Positions 45,721 to 57,338 of a DNA stretch of 64,000 nucleotides are shown here, in pieces (within the stretch, counting starts at the first letter, position 1; the number at the start of each line of letters is the position of its first letter). A program made the position numbers and the translations under genes. Source of the DNA: Saururus chinensis (taxonomy: Eukaryota > Streptophyta > Magnoliopsida > Piperales > Saururaceae); NCBI GenBank assembly GCA_035235625.1, contig CP141142.1:21338995-21402994 (forward strand), given 5' to 3'. The notes below the pieces were generated by a model. That model worked only from the letters and a program-made list of their open reading frames with translations, had not been told where the DNA came from and made no database searches.

Positions 45721-46638
45721 ATTTTCTATAAGCATACCATTTTTTCTATAACTCAACATTAAGAAAATCACTATGAGGCGACATATCTTAGGGTGTGCCC
45801 ATAATGATACATCTTGTGAGTTTAAAACCCTTTAATACTTGAGGGCCACCATAGTGCCTCTAGTCCAAGACCACAAGGTAGAGAGCTAAAAGATGTGGCC
45901 TCTTTGTGCAAGAAACAAGATTGCTATTAATGAGAAAATCATGCACAAAATCACACAAATTTAAATAATTAATATTTGTGTGGAAACCCAACTAAAAAAA
46001 TGCAACCACTCTAGGCTGATTAACTAATGCACTTTCAAGATTTAGAACTCACAAGACAACATGTTCATTCACTATTATGGAAATGTTGAAATATATCCAA
46101 TCAATCTCTTCACCAAAACAATCAATCATCCAATCATCTGTAAAAAATCTCAAACCTTATTTAAGATCGATCTATAACTATTCAAGGACGATCAATTGCT
46201 TTTAAATCAATTGGTGATTTCTATCCTGTTTGATCCATTCATTTCCTAGCACTCACATAAGGTGTTTTCTATTATAAAAGTAAGTGTTTTTTACTTGTGT
46301 GTGCATTGTTTTACCTTTTATCCTTCAATCTTCAATCATCTGGATAAAGTCTTCTTGCTTGAATCTTCTTAACAAGTCTACTCTTATTCATCAAGTCATT
46401 CCATTCAAATATGACATGATAGAACATGAATCTATTCAAACTGCTCAAGACTTGTTTATACACATGAATGGATATATTTTTTATCATCCAAATATAGCCA
46501 TTTACAATAAATATTCTACATATGTTCTAACACGTCTAAGTCAACACTAGTACACATTGGCACAATTTAGGGCTAAAAATACACAATAATATCTTTTTTT
46601 CTCCAATATTGGGGATCCTTATTTAGAGTTTAGCATCC
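45721..46638. other. Unassigned transposon-derived sequence
   Basis: AT-rich, with gatcgatc and caatcaatc motifs (46080-46215) as in the copia LTRs. The frame at 46284 has no recognised domain. Confidence 0.35.
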
Positions 46639-47822
46639 TGTAAGAATATGTGTCCTTATGTCATGTGTTGGCTTATTTTTGTGATGAAAACAATGTAACA
46701 AATGTGTAAATTTTGAGTCATTTTAAGTTTGAAGATTGAATTATGAAGATGGAACAAAAGGAATACTCAAATCCATTTTTCAATAGATAAAAACATGCTT
46801 AGGCATCATATTCACACATTTTAGGGTAAAAGTGACCTTAGGTGAAAGAGTGGTAAGAGTTGGAGGCTTTTTGAATGAAAAATCAAAACTTTGTTCATAG
46901 CATCATTGAGCAATAAGGATCAATCAGTTTTGAACTCTAGCAAAACTCTTTGGAACATTGTTGATTGATCGATCACGTCTATAAATTTATTGATCTACAT
47001 TTGAAAAAGTCTTTGCTAAATTAAGTCGAGAGTTTATCAATAGTTGGAAATAGAGAATTGATTGATCACCCTGTGGAACGATTGATTAATGGAACACAGA
47101 GTTGCCTAAATTAGTGTTTTCAGGTTTGCTTTAGATTCCTAGTTGAAGAAATTTTCTTTTTGAGACTTGGGGAGTGTATAAAAAGGGCGAGGAACATGAG
47201 AAGAATAAGAGAGAAGGCTTAGAAAACTTATGTGGAGCTACTATAATGGTTTTTAGAGAGAATTAGTCTTCTAGGCTTGCTTTTGACTACCTTAATCAAA
47301 AGAGTAATTAGAGGTGACATGAGCGTACAAAAACACATGTGATGCATAGTATTTAGTGTTGATTGTTGCTCAGAAGAAAAGGAAATAGAAGATTTATTCT
47401 AAAAGAAGAGAAAAAAGATCTACATTAATCAAAGAACACAAAGAGAAGGAGAAGATAAAACTAGTGCTTGTAAAGAACCAAGGAATAGTTGATTCAAAAT
47501 CAAGGTAGTGTTAAGAACAAGCTATGTGAAGAAAAAAGTGTGTTTGTTCTTTATAATCGGTAATTATGCAATATCAACTTTACATGGTGCATAGTTGATT
47601 TGGATAGTGTGTCCCATGGTTTTTCTTTAGTTGGGTTTCTACATAAAAATTATTGGGTATTTTGGTTGTTAGAACACATAGGAATTAGGCACATTGAATT
47701 TGAAAAATTCAGTGTTTATTTTGTTTAAAAGGAGAAGATAAATATTGTGACTTAATTTCAAGTTAGAGGCACTTTATGTTTCTCAATTTGTATATGCCAC
47801 ACACATTGATCATAACCCAACA
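46639..47822 (+). repeat. LTR of a second, related copia family
   Basis: 1184 bp from tgtaagaatatgtgtcc to tgatcataacccaaca, followed by agtggtagctaagg, the same kind of primer site as the main family. It has its own gattgatcgatcac cluster (46965-47090) and a TATA box (gtataaaaaggg, near 47178). Only about 170 bp of its internal region is left before the next LTR begins. Confidence 0.65.
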
Positions 47823-47991
47823 AGTGGTAGCTAAGGTTATTTTTGTATTTCTGAGATTATTCTAGTGTTTTTAGGTGTGAATGTGCTTTTGGTTGTTATG
47901 TAATTTAAAAACTTGCTTGGCGTGTATCCATTTGTCTCAAAGTTTGTTGTGGCTAGGAATAATCATGTTTTTGATGAATTGAAGGTCCTTT

Positions 47992-49159
47992 TGTAAGAAT
48001 ACATGGGTCATACGTCTAGTTTATTGGCTAATTTCTTTGTAATAAATTATGTGAAGAAACGATGAGTGTATATTAAGTCTAAGAATATGATTTGAGGTTG
48101 GTGTGGTCCAGTCAAATTTAGAATTGGCAAACTTGAAATATAGGAGTAGACGTGTTCTTATTGATCAAGACAAAAGACTAATGAATGTTGAGGGTGCTCA
48201 AAGCTTATTCAGAACACATTAACATACAAAAATCACTTGGAAAAGTTTAAAAAGTATTTTAGAAGGATTTAGGGTAAAATGATGAAAAGCCAAAAAGATA
48301 ATGATAATGATCGATCGCTGCACATAAGGAAGAATAGAATGATCAATTGCATCTTGATCACTTGAAGTATCGTGCACAATATAAATAGTGATTGATCGAC
48401 GCTATGTAAGACATTCTGATTGCAATTTCATTCCTTATTTAAGTACAACTTTTAAATCAACTTTAGGAGCTATATAAGGGTTATGAAATTATGAAATTTT
48501 AGGGAAAAAATCTAATGGAAAAAAAAGAAATGGTGTACACATTTACTTATTGTTTTCTAATGGAGAATTTACATAAAGCTTTGAGTTGAACATCCATGGT
48601 GAATTAAAGGAGACTATCCCAAACTAAAGGAGTTAAAATACAGAGTTTTCAAAGTTTTGTTGCAGCATATCTTCAATAAGTGACTGAGGATTCCATAAGG
48701 AAAAAGTCATTACAACAAAAGGTACTTGTTGAAGACTAGAAGGAGAAAGAGACAAGATAAGGAGGAGAAAGTTTCAAGTGCTTGGAGATGACTTCAAGGC
48801 CAAAAACAACGATCTAAATAAGAGGAGCTTGTATTAGAGACTAAATAGGGTTGGTGGTTTGCTTGTGCCATTGTAAAATCTTGGTTTCGTGTTCATTGAT
48901 TTGGTTCCTTTGGAACTACCATGATTTTTTACCCACGTTAGGGTTTTCCACATAAATTGCTATGTTCATGTGAGGATTGCATAATGGTTGATTGATTTAT
49001 TCATCGTGAGAGAGCTCTTTGAGAGAATATTTACTAACTTTCATTGAACAAAATAATCTATGCAAAGAGGCCAGAACTTTTAATTTTTACTTGTCCAAGT
49101 ACTAGTTTCAAGAACAATTTAGTGCTCTGCTAGGTCAATTAGAGGATATTAAACTCACA
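47992..49159 (+). repeat. Copia-family 5' LTR, complete
   Basis: 1168 bp from tgtaagaatacatggg to gatattaaactcaca, the most complete uninterrupted plus-strand LTR of the family. Holds gatcgatc motifs at 48308-48405 and a TATA box (gctatataaggg, near 48470). Confidence 0.85.
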
Positions 49160-49199
49160 ATTAGTAGTTGAGGTTTAATTTAGTGTTTTGCTTTTCCCA

Positions 49200-50330
49200 A
49201 AAGGTGTGTTTAATTTAATTTGTTTACTTGTGCTTATTTGGTTCATCATGTCTAGTTCTTATTCTTCTAGTGATATTGAGGATTAGGATTTTGAAAGCAT
49301 TTTAAGACAAGCCATTGAACCGAGTAAAAAGTATAAGAAGTTAGAGAAAATTGTCAAAGTTAATGCAAAGACAATTAAATAAATTTCTATTAAAAAAATT
49401 CAATAAGCTGAAAATAAAGAAGAGCTAGAGCAAGAGGTTCAAACTTGGAGAGATGAACTTGAAAAAGAGAAGAGAAAATCTAGATCTTTAGAAGATAAAC
49501 TTGTGTCTACTAATGAAGAAGTTAATGCCTTCAAATATAAGGAAAACAATATTTCAGACAAAATAAAACTCTTGGAGAATGAAGTTCATTAAAAAGTAGA
49601 CACAAATAAGGCTTCTTTGAAGTAGATTGAAGATCTAAGGAATGAACTGGAACATTATCAAGAAAAATTGAAATCTTTCATTTCAGGGCAAGAGAAGTTT
49701 GGCAAAATTTTTTATATGGGAAAAAATAGTAGTGATAAATGAGGACTAGGTTTTAGAGAGTCAAATTACAATAGTTCTAAGGGTGTCACTAAGTTTGTCA
49801 AAGCTAAAGAACCCATACATACTAAGGAGGGTGTTCTACAAGTTAACAAAGTGTCAAAACCTAAGAATCCTCCTAGAAATCAAAGTCAAATGTCTAAAGA
49901 TAAGAAGAGACATCACTAGGGTGACAATCATAAGTCCTTAATTAGACAAATTTAAGCTATGAAATATAACTTAAATTAGCTTAGTCAATGTCTCATAAGC
50001 AAATATAATACTAAGGAGAGTTATAGTGTCTTATACTTGAATAATTTTCCTACAAAGAGGAAAAAAATTTATTCAAATCATAAGAAACCTCGAGATAAAA
50101 GCACATAGATTAAAAAGCACACACCAAACTCCATACCAAAGAAGGTTACTCAAGACAAACATGAGAAAACTTTGCAAGATTGGATTAGAATAAATGTCTC
50201 AAAGAACTTTAAATCTCAAGTTCATAATGCAAGGAAGTATACCTTAGGTTGCCTTAGAATTTGTTGGCTAGGTAAGGCTAAGGAGTCTTGCATCTATCTG
50301 CATGAGATTTTAATTTGTGTCTATGATTTA
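49200..50330 (+). pseudogene. Gag/spacer remnant of the plus-strand copia copy
   Basis: Reads SSSYSSSDIED, FESILRQAIEPSKKYKKLEKI, a long Lys/Glu coiled coil (EELEQEVQTWRDELEKEKRK and on), KLKSFISGQEKFGKIFYMGK, GLGFRESNYN, VSKPKNPPRNQSQ and, at the end, LGCLRICWLGKAKESCI near 50250-50300. At least eight stops interrupt one main frame, several of them readable as single changes. The capsid and first knuckle found at 41.2-42.2 kb are absent here and in the minus-strand copies. Confidence 0.75.
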
Positions 50331-50904
50331 AATCTTTCTATCATTGGAACATTCATGTTTTTTGTTTTATCTCATTTTTTATACATTTTTAGATGGTTTT
50401 AATTCATAATTTTTGAATTGAAAATAAAAAGAAACAAAAAATAAAATATTATAAAAACACACAAAAAAATAGTGTAGGTTTTGCTTGGTTTTGTAATTGG
50501 CTTTGATTTTGACAAAGTTCAGCTCTTGTGATATTTTGAGATTAATTTTCTTTTAAACTAAAAAACAACATGATTAGTGGTTAAAAATATTTTAACTAAG
50601 AGAAGGATACACCAAGGAAAGTCAAGATCAAATTGATTTTCTTTTACTGGATGTTTCAATTTTTTGATTTGAAAAACATATACATGATGTTTAAACTTAA
50701 GTCACTATAAGGTATGAACATCATGAGAAATTTTTTAAACATAAGTTTACTTAGGTGTTTGCATTTTAAAAGAGTATAGACGATCAAATTAGAGGATCTT
50801 TGGCTAGAAAATTCTATGTAATGTACTTCAATGTTTATGAATCTTATGTACTTTAAAATCTCTTTAGATAATGGTATTATCATTGAAAAGATGACGGGGA
50901 AGGG
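50331..50904 (+). repeat. Non-coding tail, part 1
   Basis: Matches the reverse complement of 24720-25300. It stops at gatgacggggaaggg, where the Reina element starts. The rest continues at 55602. Confidence 0.8.
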
Positions 50905-51201
50905 TGTTGTGTATGCCAGCTCAAGGTCGGGGCCTATCCCAACTTGTTTACTATGTTAGGACTTTACTTTTCAATATTTTTCTTTTATGATTAAATAAGC
51001 TGTAATTTGGGAGGTAGATTTGATTTTTGATTGAACGGACTGACTATGGGTCCCCCAGTTGGCACATGCCCCACAGCTGGCTTGGCCACCTAGGAAGTCA
51101 TGCCCCCCTAGAACTACTTCTTCCCTCTTCCTTTGTCATCTCTTCCCCCTTTCCTTGCTTGAAGTTGGGCACCATTTGTGTTCCAATCTAGGAACACAAC
51201 A
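50905..51201 (+). repeat. Reina 5' LTR
   Basis: From tgttgtgtatgcc to ggaacacaaca. Shorter than the 3' copy because the segment around 55450-55510 is missing here. The primer site tggtatcaaagcc follows at 51203. Confidence 0.85.
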
Positions 51202-51202
51202 T

Positions 51203-51215
51203 TGGTATCAAAGCC
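51203..51215 (+). other. Reina primer binding site
   Basis: tggtatcaaagcc, initiator methionine tRNA type, one base after the LTR. Confidence 0.8.
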
Positions 51216-51299
51216 CCAGTGATCAGCCACATTGCGAGGCAAGCAGCCGGCACATGCCCTAGAGACGCAGCCCGAGAAAGAGAAGGAGAATGTGGCTGT

Positions 51300-52560
51300 G
51301 TTCTCCATGTTTGAAACCACAACCTCTCAAATTCAGCAATTAACCAAGGAGGTCACTCAACTACAGGCAATCCCTGCAAAGCCCCTCTTGCCCAACCCAC
51401 AGGCAGCCCACACTAAGAAGGGCGAGCCCTCCCAGCCTCTTGGGTCTTGCACTTCTGGCCTTCCAGCATCATTTGAGAGGGATGTGCACCCTCCTCACCC
51501 TTCTGTCCCTTGGCACCTTCGTTCAGATCATAGAAGAAGGACGTGCAGGCCTAGACACATGAGGCCCCCCAAGGGTTCAGTTAAATGCCTCAATAACGCC
51601 AAACCCTAGAAATGTGTCCCATGAGTTCGAGGAAGACTGGGAGGAGTACTCCAGGGCTCATGGAGGACCTCAGGGTGGGGATGAACTCTGTTTGTCTTGC
51701 CTTCAGTTCCCTCGCTATAATGGGGACGAAGACTCGGTGGAATGCCTCTATAAGGAGAAGAAGTTCTTCACCTACCAAGGGACACACTTTGAGGCTAAAC
51801 TTCTGCACATAGACACTTTTCATTTAGACAATGATTCTCTCATATGGTTCTAGAGCTTTGAGAAGGAGGTCTGCTTTTCGACTTGGCCTTCTTTCATCGA
51901 CAAACTCTGTGTCCAGTTTGGTCCAAATGAGTTTCAAGACTTTAATAAAATGCGCTTCACGTTTGGCCCGACCACCACAGTGTGAGCCTACTATTTGAGT
52001 TCATGAAGATTGCCAACCGTCTTCCCATTTGGCTGATGGCAACCTTAGTGGGGACCTTTAAGAGGGGGCTCAAACCTAAAATTTTAGATGAGATGCGCCA
52101 CTTTCATTGGACCTTGATGAGAGAAGTAGTGAGTTATGCATGTATTGAAGAGGATAAGCTTTTCTGGCAACAATGTGGAGGTTGACTTGGTTCTTTTCCA
52201 TGGCCTACACTTAGTTTAGTGTCATTTGCCATCACATCACCATGTCTCTCTACCAACCGAACCATGTAGCCTTCAGCCTTGCTGTCCCTTCAGTTCGTCG
52301 CCTCACTCCGCCCCAAATGGATGAGCTTCACCCTAAGGGTCTGTGCATTAAGTGTACTGAAGAGTCTGTTCCCAGCTACCATTGCTCTGTTTGAGGTAGC
52401 TTGCTCATCAAGGAGGCCGATGAGAAGGATCTATCCCCTTCCTTGATGCACTGCCTCCTTATGACATAGTGCCGTTGGAGATCCCTGTGCATGCCTTCTA
52501 GGGGCATTTACTCCTTGTACCATGAGCATTCCAGGCAATCTCAAGTGGCAATAGGTAGCC
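51300..52560 (+). pseudogene. Reina gag, broken
   Basis: An N-terminal stretch (TTSQIQQLTKEVTQLQAI) is followed by the capsid: LPSVPRYNGDEDSVE-like, KKFFTYQGTHFEAKLLHIDTFHL, LIWF, and FIDKLCVQFGPNEFQDFNKM, in frames broken by several stops (for example 51603 and 51853). A LCIKCTEE(S) remnant near 52345 may be the zinc-knuckle-like region. Capsid function inferred from order. Confidence 0.75.
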
Positions 52561-53030
52561 ATCCTAATCAACAATGGGTTCACCTACAATTTTATCAATG
52601 ATATGGTGGCATAACGATTGGGATGTTATGCGTCGGATCCAAGCCATTTGAAGTTTCGATTGGCAATGGAAAGCACCTTTGGAAAACCGTGTGTGCGTGC
52701 AGGCTTTCTTGTCTATTCAGAGCCATACCCTCACCACTGATCAATTCTTGCTGCCCAAGAAGGGGGTAGATGTGGTGTTGGGTGTCTAGTGGCTACAACA
52801 ACTTGGTGATGTGGTGTGGAACTTACATGTGATCATGGACTTTGAGTTGTGGGGGCAGTGGGTGCGCATCAAGGGCTCTCAGTCGGGATCCTTGCAGTCA
52901 GCCCAATCAATGAGCTCACTCTTTCTCTTTGCACCACAAGGATTTTTTCTTCAGCAACATGCAATGTTGGATGTGCATCGGGATAGCCTTCCAGTGGACA
53001 TGCTTACCCTCTTGGCTTAGCATGAGGACA
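52561..53030 (+). pseudogene. Reina protease, broken
   Basis: The loop is seen as ILINNGFTYNFI near 52570-52605, with the catalytic Asp changed to Asn and Gly-Ser to Gly-Phe. Then LPKKGVDVVLGV, a stop, and WLQQLGDVVWN. VDMLTLLA leads into the RT at about 53020. Inactive by its key residues. Confidence 0.7.
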
Positions 53031-54345
53031 TATTTGCTGAGACTAAGGGACTGCCACTGGTGCGACGCCATGATAATTAGATCCCTATCCTTCTAGGAGC
53101 CTCACCTACAAATGTCCACCCTTACCGTTATCCTCACATATAGAAGGCTAAGATTGAGCACTTGGTGTTCGAAATTCTTCAGATAGGTATTATTCAGCTG
53201 AGCAGCTCTTTCTATTCTCTAGTATTACTTGTCAGGAAGAAGGACAAGACTTAGGGTTTTTGTGTTGAATACAGTGCACTCAATGTTATCACGCTCAAGG
53301 ATAAGTATCCCATTCCGGTGATCAAGGATTTACTTGATGAGTTGGCTCAGCAAACTTGATCTTCATTTGGGTTATCATCAAATGTGAATGCAGCCTAGTG
53401 ACATTCATAAGACGGCCTTTTGCACTCATGATGGACATTTTGAGTTCTTGGTCATTCCGTTCAGGTTGACCAATGCACCTCCCACCTTCCAGAGTCTCAT
53501 GAATGATCTATTCCTTCTTTTCCTCCGTCAATTTTTTTTAGTCTTCTTTAATGATATATTGATCTATAGCACATCATGGGCAGACCACTTGGAGCACCTC
53601 TAGTCTGTTTTCTCAATTTTGTGAGTAATTCCTTGTTTCTTAACAACTTGAAGTGCTCCTTTGGCAGTGAAATGTGGAGTATCTTGGCCATATTATCTCT
53701 CATGATAGGGTTGCTACTAACCCTTTGAAGGTGGCTGCTATGCTCTCATAGCTGACACCCACTTGGGTACGGTCACTCTACAGATTTCTAGGACTCACAA
53801 GGTATTATTGGCACTTCATCAGTCAGTATAGTTCGATTGCTAGTCCCCTCACTACCCTTCTCAAAAAAGGGGCATTCATAGAGGCAGCCCAAGAAGCCTT
53901 CGAGAGGCTAAAGTGGGCCATGGCTACCACCCCGGTGTTGGTTCTTCCAGATTTTGACCTTTCCTTTGTAGTTGAGACAGATGCTTCAAACACTAGTCTT
54001 TGTGCCATTCTACTTTAGAATGAGCGACCTATTGCTTTCTTCAGCAAGACACTTTCTAGCCGTTCTTTATCTCTATCCGCCTATGAGAAGGAAATGCTCG
54101 CCATAATGCATGCCATCACCAAATGGCATCCTTACTTTCTCGACTGCCACTTCCTCATCCACACAACTCATAAGCCCTTGAAATATTTTCTCGAGCAGCA
54201 GGTATCCACTCCAGCGCAACAGTGGTGGGTCAGCAAGCTGTTGGGTTATGATTATGAGGTGGTATACAAGAAGGGGGTGGAAAACACTCTAGCAGATGCA
54301 CTCTCATGCCGCCCTTCTAAGGGTTCAAGCTTTGTGCTCTCTATA
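53031..54345 (+). pseudogene. Reina reverse transcriptase and RNase H, broken
   Basis: RT reads [34 protein letters not shown] and FNDILIYS, where the first catalytic Asp is changed to Asn. RNase H includes VETDASNTSLCAIL, SAYEKEMLAIMHAITKW and NTLADALSCRP at 54285-54315. Frames break near 53230, 53360, 53605, 53750 and 54018. Confidence 0.85.
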
Positions 54346-55230
54346 CCTTCTTGCCCATTTGTTCCAGATCTGTCATGAGCTTCTTTGGAGGATTCATCTA
54401 CACGTGAGTTGGTTGTTTGTTTGCATTCAGACCTAGCTGCTTCACCCTTCTTTGTGTGGCAAGATGAACTCCTCTTCTAAAAGGGGCGACATTGGGTGCC
54501 GGATTACTTATGACATTTGATGGCACATTCTTTCTCACTTCCATGATACACCATTTTCTGGCCATGAGGGTTCCTTCTAGACATATAAGCAAGTCAGCCA
54601 AAGCTTCTTATGGCAGGGTCTTTGGGGGGCGGTCAAGAACTATGTTGTTGGTTGTGACATATGTCAGTGTGCGAAGACTATCACTATGTCACTAGTGGGT
54701 TTACTTCAGCCCAATCCTATTCCCGATAAGGTTTTGGAAGATGTGCTATGGATTTTGTGGAGGCCTTGCTAGTGGTGCAGGGCAAATCTAGGATATTGGT
54801 ATTTGTTGATTGTTTATCCAAGTATGCACATTTTTGTGCTCTGGATAATCCATTCACTACCAAAATTGTAGCCGAGCTCTATTTTCATGAGATAGCAAAG
54901 CATGCCTCGTACCATTGTCGCCGATAGAGATTGGATCTTCCTCTCTCAGTTTTGGTGAGTGTTCTTCGCATTCCAAGGCACTGGACTTCAATGAGCATCG
55001 CTTATCACCCACAATTAGATGACCAAATTGAGATGGTTAACTATTGCTTAGAACAATACTTGTGATGCTTTGTACAGGATCAACCCCGCTAGTTGCTTTA
55101 GCTCCATCCTTTGGCGGAATGGTCGCATAACACAACCTATCATTCTCTAGCTGGGTTCATTCCGTTTGAAGATGAGTTTATGGTGCACTTTCCTACTTGC
55201 TCGCCTTGAGGACAAGGGTAAAGCGGAGCA
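54346..55230 (+). pseudogene. Reina integrase, broken
   Basis: Readable in pieces: a zinc-region remnant (HDTFLAMRVPSRHI-like, VVTYVSVRRLS with its Cys residues in another frame), then MDFVEALLVVQGKSRILVFVDCLSKYAHF near 54745-54835, TIVADRD near 54912, SIAYHPQ near 54995, and a final NTTYHSLAGFIPFE-like piece near 55135. Frameshifts are frequent. Confidence 0.75.
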
Positions 55231-55238
55231 TGGTGGAG

Positions 55239-55601
55239 TGTTGTATATGCCAATACAGGGTCGGGGCCTATCCCGACTTGCATTTCTTTCCATTTCTAGT
55301 ACTTACTATGTAAAGCCTTTACTTTTTAGTATTTTCCTTTTATGATTCAATAAGCTATAATTTGGGAGGGAGCTTGGATTTGATTGTAACGGATTGGCTA
55401 TGGGCCTGCCTAGTTGGTGCATGCCCCACAGTTGGCACATCTCCCTAGGGAGCAATGCCCTCCCTTATAAGGGAGTCTCCTTCCTTCTTTGTGTTTTTAT
55501 GCAAAAAGAGAACTGCTTCTTCCCTCTTCCATCGTCATCTCTTCTTCCATTTCCTTGCTTGAAGCTGGGTACCATTTGTGTTCCAATTTGGGAACACAAC
55601 A
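55239..55601 (+). repeat. Reina 3' LTR
   Basis: 363 bp from tgttgtatatgcc to gggaacacaaca, matching 50905-51201 with an extra segment in the middle (ttataagggagtctcc...). A TATA-like cttataaggg lies near 55473. Confidence 0.85.
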
Positions 55602-56991
55602 AGGGACTACCTACTTTGGTTGGCCTCGGCTATTGTGAAGCTCCCATCCACTTGACATCAAGAAAAAAGAAAGCAAATAAAGAAAAAAATGAGAATATCA
55701 TGATGCAAGTAGAAAGGATTAAAAAAAATCCAAGCCCTAGAAAAATGAGTTTAGGAAAATACTGTAGCTCAGAAAAAGACATGGGCATGCTAATTATGAG
55801 CTTTTAGATGGTTTTTACCTATTTAGGAAAATCATGTCCATAGATTCTAGTCAAAGAGAATCAAAATTGAGAACTTATTCTTTACTAGGGAACAAATTTG
55901 TCTTAGTTTTATTAAGAGTGATCTTTCAAGATTCTAGATTAAAAGAAACAAGAGTTAACTACATTGGTGGTTTTTCTTCAATACTAATAATAGAGGTTTA
56001 ATGTCTTAAAAAGAAGAGAATAAAATGATAATCACACACCAATGGGGTTAACTAATCTAAGGCAAAGTATTAACGAATAAAATATGCAAATGTACTTAGA
56101 TTAAAAGAGAATTGATTACAAAATCATTAAAAAACCTCCACTTTGCTAATTTTCATTTTTGGTTTTATTTTTGTGTCTTTAAAAAAAAACGTTGTCAATG
56201 GAATTCAACGTTTTCAAGTATTAGAATTTGCCATGATTGGTTTTTGAATGTTTTCAAAACAAAAATTTTGGTTGCTCAATGTTTTTCAAAGTTAAAGCAC
56301 ATTTGAGAAAAAAAAATGTATTCCAAAGTTAAAGCAATAATTAATTAAATTTTTAGGCATAGTCTTGATTGCTTATATCTTTAGTATAAAAGTTAACTTG
56401 ATATGATTCTTCTTAATCTAAAATTCTTATGTGGTTTATTGAATTGTCGAACATTTAAATTCTGTGTTTACTTGTATCATGGAACAATATTATACGGGTA
56501 TATTGTTATTTTGTGATAACTACACCACATTAGATATGAGTGTCATAGATTAAGGGGGAGAGTCGTTGTCAAAAGATGTTGGACATGTGATATGTCATGA
56601 TTATTTCATTTTCATGACTTGATGATTGTGTACTTAATTAATCTATTTAATTCACATTTTTCATTACTTGTTTACTCTAACTTTTGTTTATTTATATCAA
56701 AAAGGAGGAGAAGTGATTAATAAAACTCAAAATGCTTATCTTTATAATTAATTGACTAATACTAGGTAAATCAATTTGATTTTAAGTGTACAAGATCACT
56801 ATAGGGTTATACAAGGCTTTTCAAGTTAAATTCTAATTAATGAATTTATGTTAATTGAGTCTATATTGAATCTTTGTAGTGTCAAGTATTTTTATACAAC
56901 TTGAAAGTCAATGCATTGTGTTGAGAGTTGTAATTTTGTTTTGATTTTCAAATGTGTAGAGTTTTTACATGAAATAACCAAAGGGGGAGAT
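55602..56991 (+). repeat. Non-coding tail of the copia copy, part 2
   Basis: Continues the tail interrupted at 50904 and matches the reverse complement of 23360-24700. Ends in aaccaaagggggagat, the purine tract before the LTR at 56992. Frames at 55394 and 56112 are non-coding chance. Confidence 0.8.
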
Positions 56992-57338
56992 TGCAATAAC
57001 ATATGAGTCATATGCCTAGTTTATTGGCTAATTACTTTCTCAAAATTATGTCAAGATTCCTTGAGTATGTATTGAGTCTTATAATTTGATTTGAGGTTAT
57101 TGTGGTCAAGGTAGATTTGGAATTGACATACTTGAAAAATAGGACTAGACATTTTCTGATTGATCAAGACAGAAGACTGAAGAATGTTAAGGCGTTTGAA
57201 GCTTATTTAGATCACATTTGCATACAAAAATTACTTAGATAAGTTTCTTAAGTAATTTAAGTTTTTAGAAGATTTTAGTATAAAAAAGGAAAAAGTAAAA
57301 AGATTGGGAGAAAGATTGATCGTTGCGCATATAGAAGG

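Larger units (their letters stand above)
50905..55601 (+). mobile_element. Reina-type Ty3 chromovirus, complete but dead
   Basis: About 4.7 kb with short LTRs (297 and 363 bp), primer site, and gag, protease, RT, RNase H and integrase in order. Flanks share aaggg/agggactacc, matching the uninterrupted tail aaggactacc at 24700 (reverse strand), so the empty site is known. Short LTRs and the integrase style fit the Reina clade. Confidence 0.85.

Noticed and set aside
46284..46550. 88-residue plus-strand frame
   Set aside because: It lies in LTR-like DNA with no recognised domain and no matching frame in other copies.
51059..51262. Frames across the Reina 5' LTR and primer site on both strands
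   Set aside because: They overlap LTR and primer-site sequence and are not conserved in the 3' LTR.
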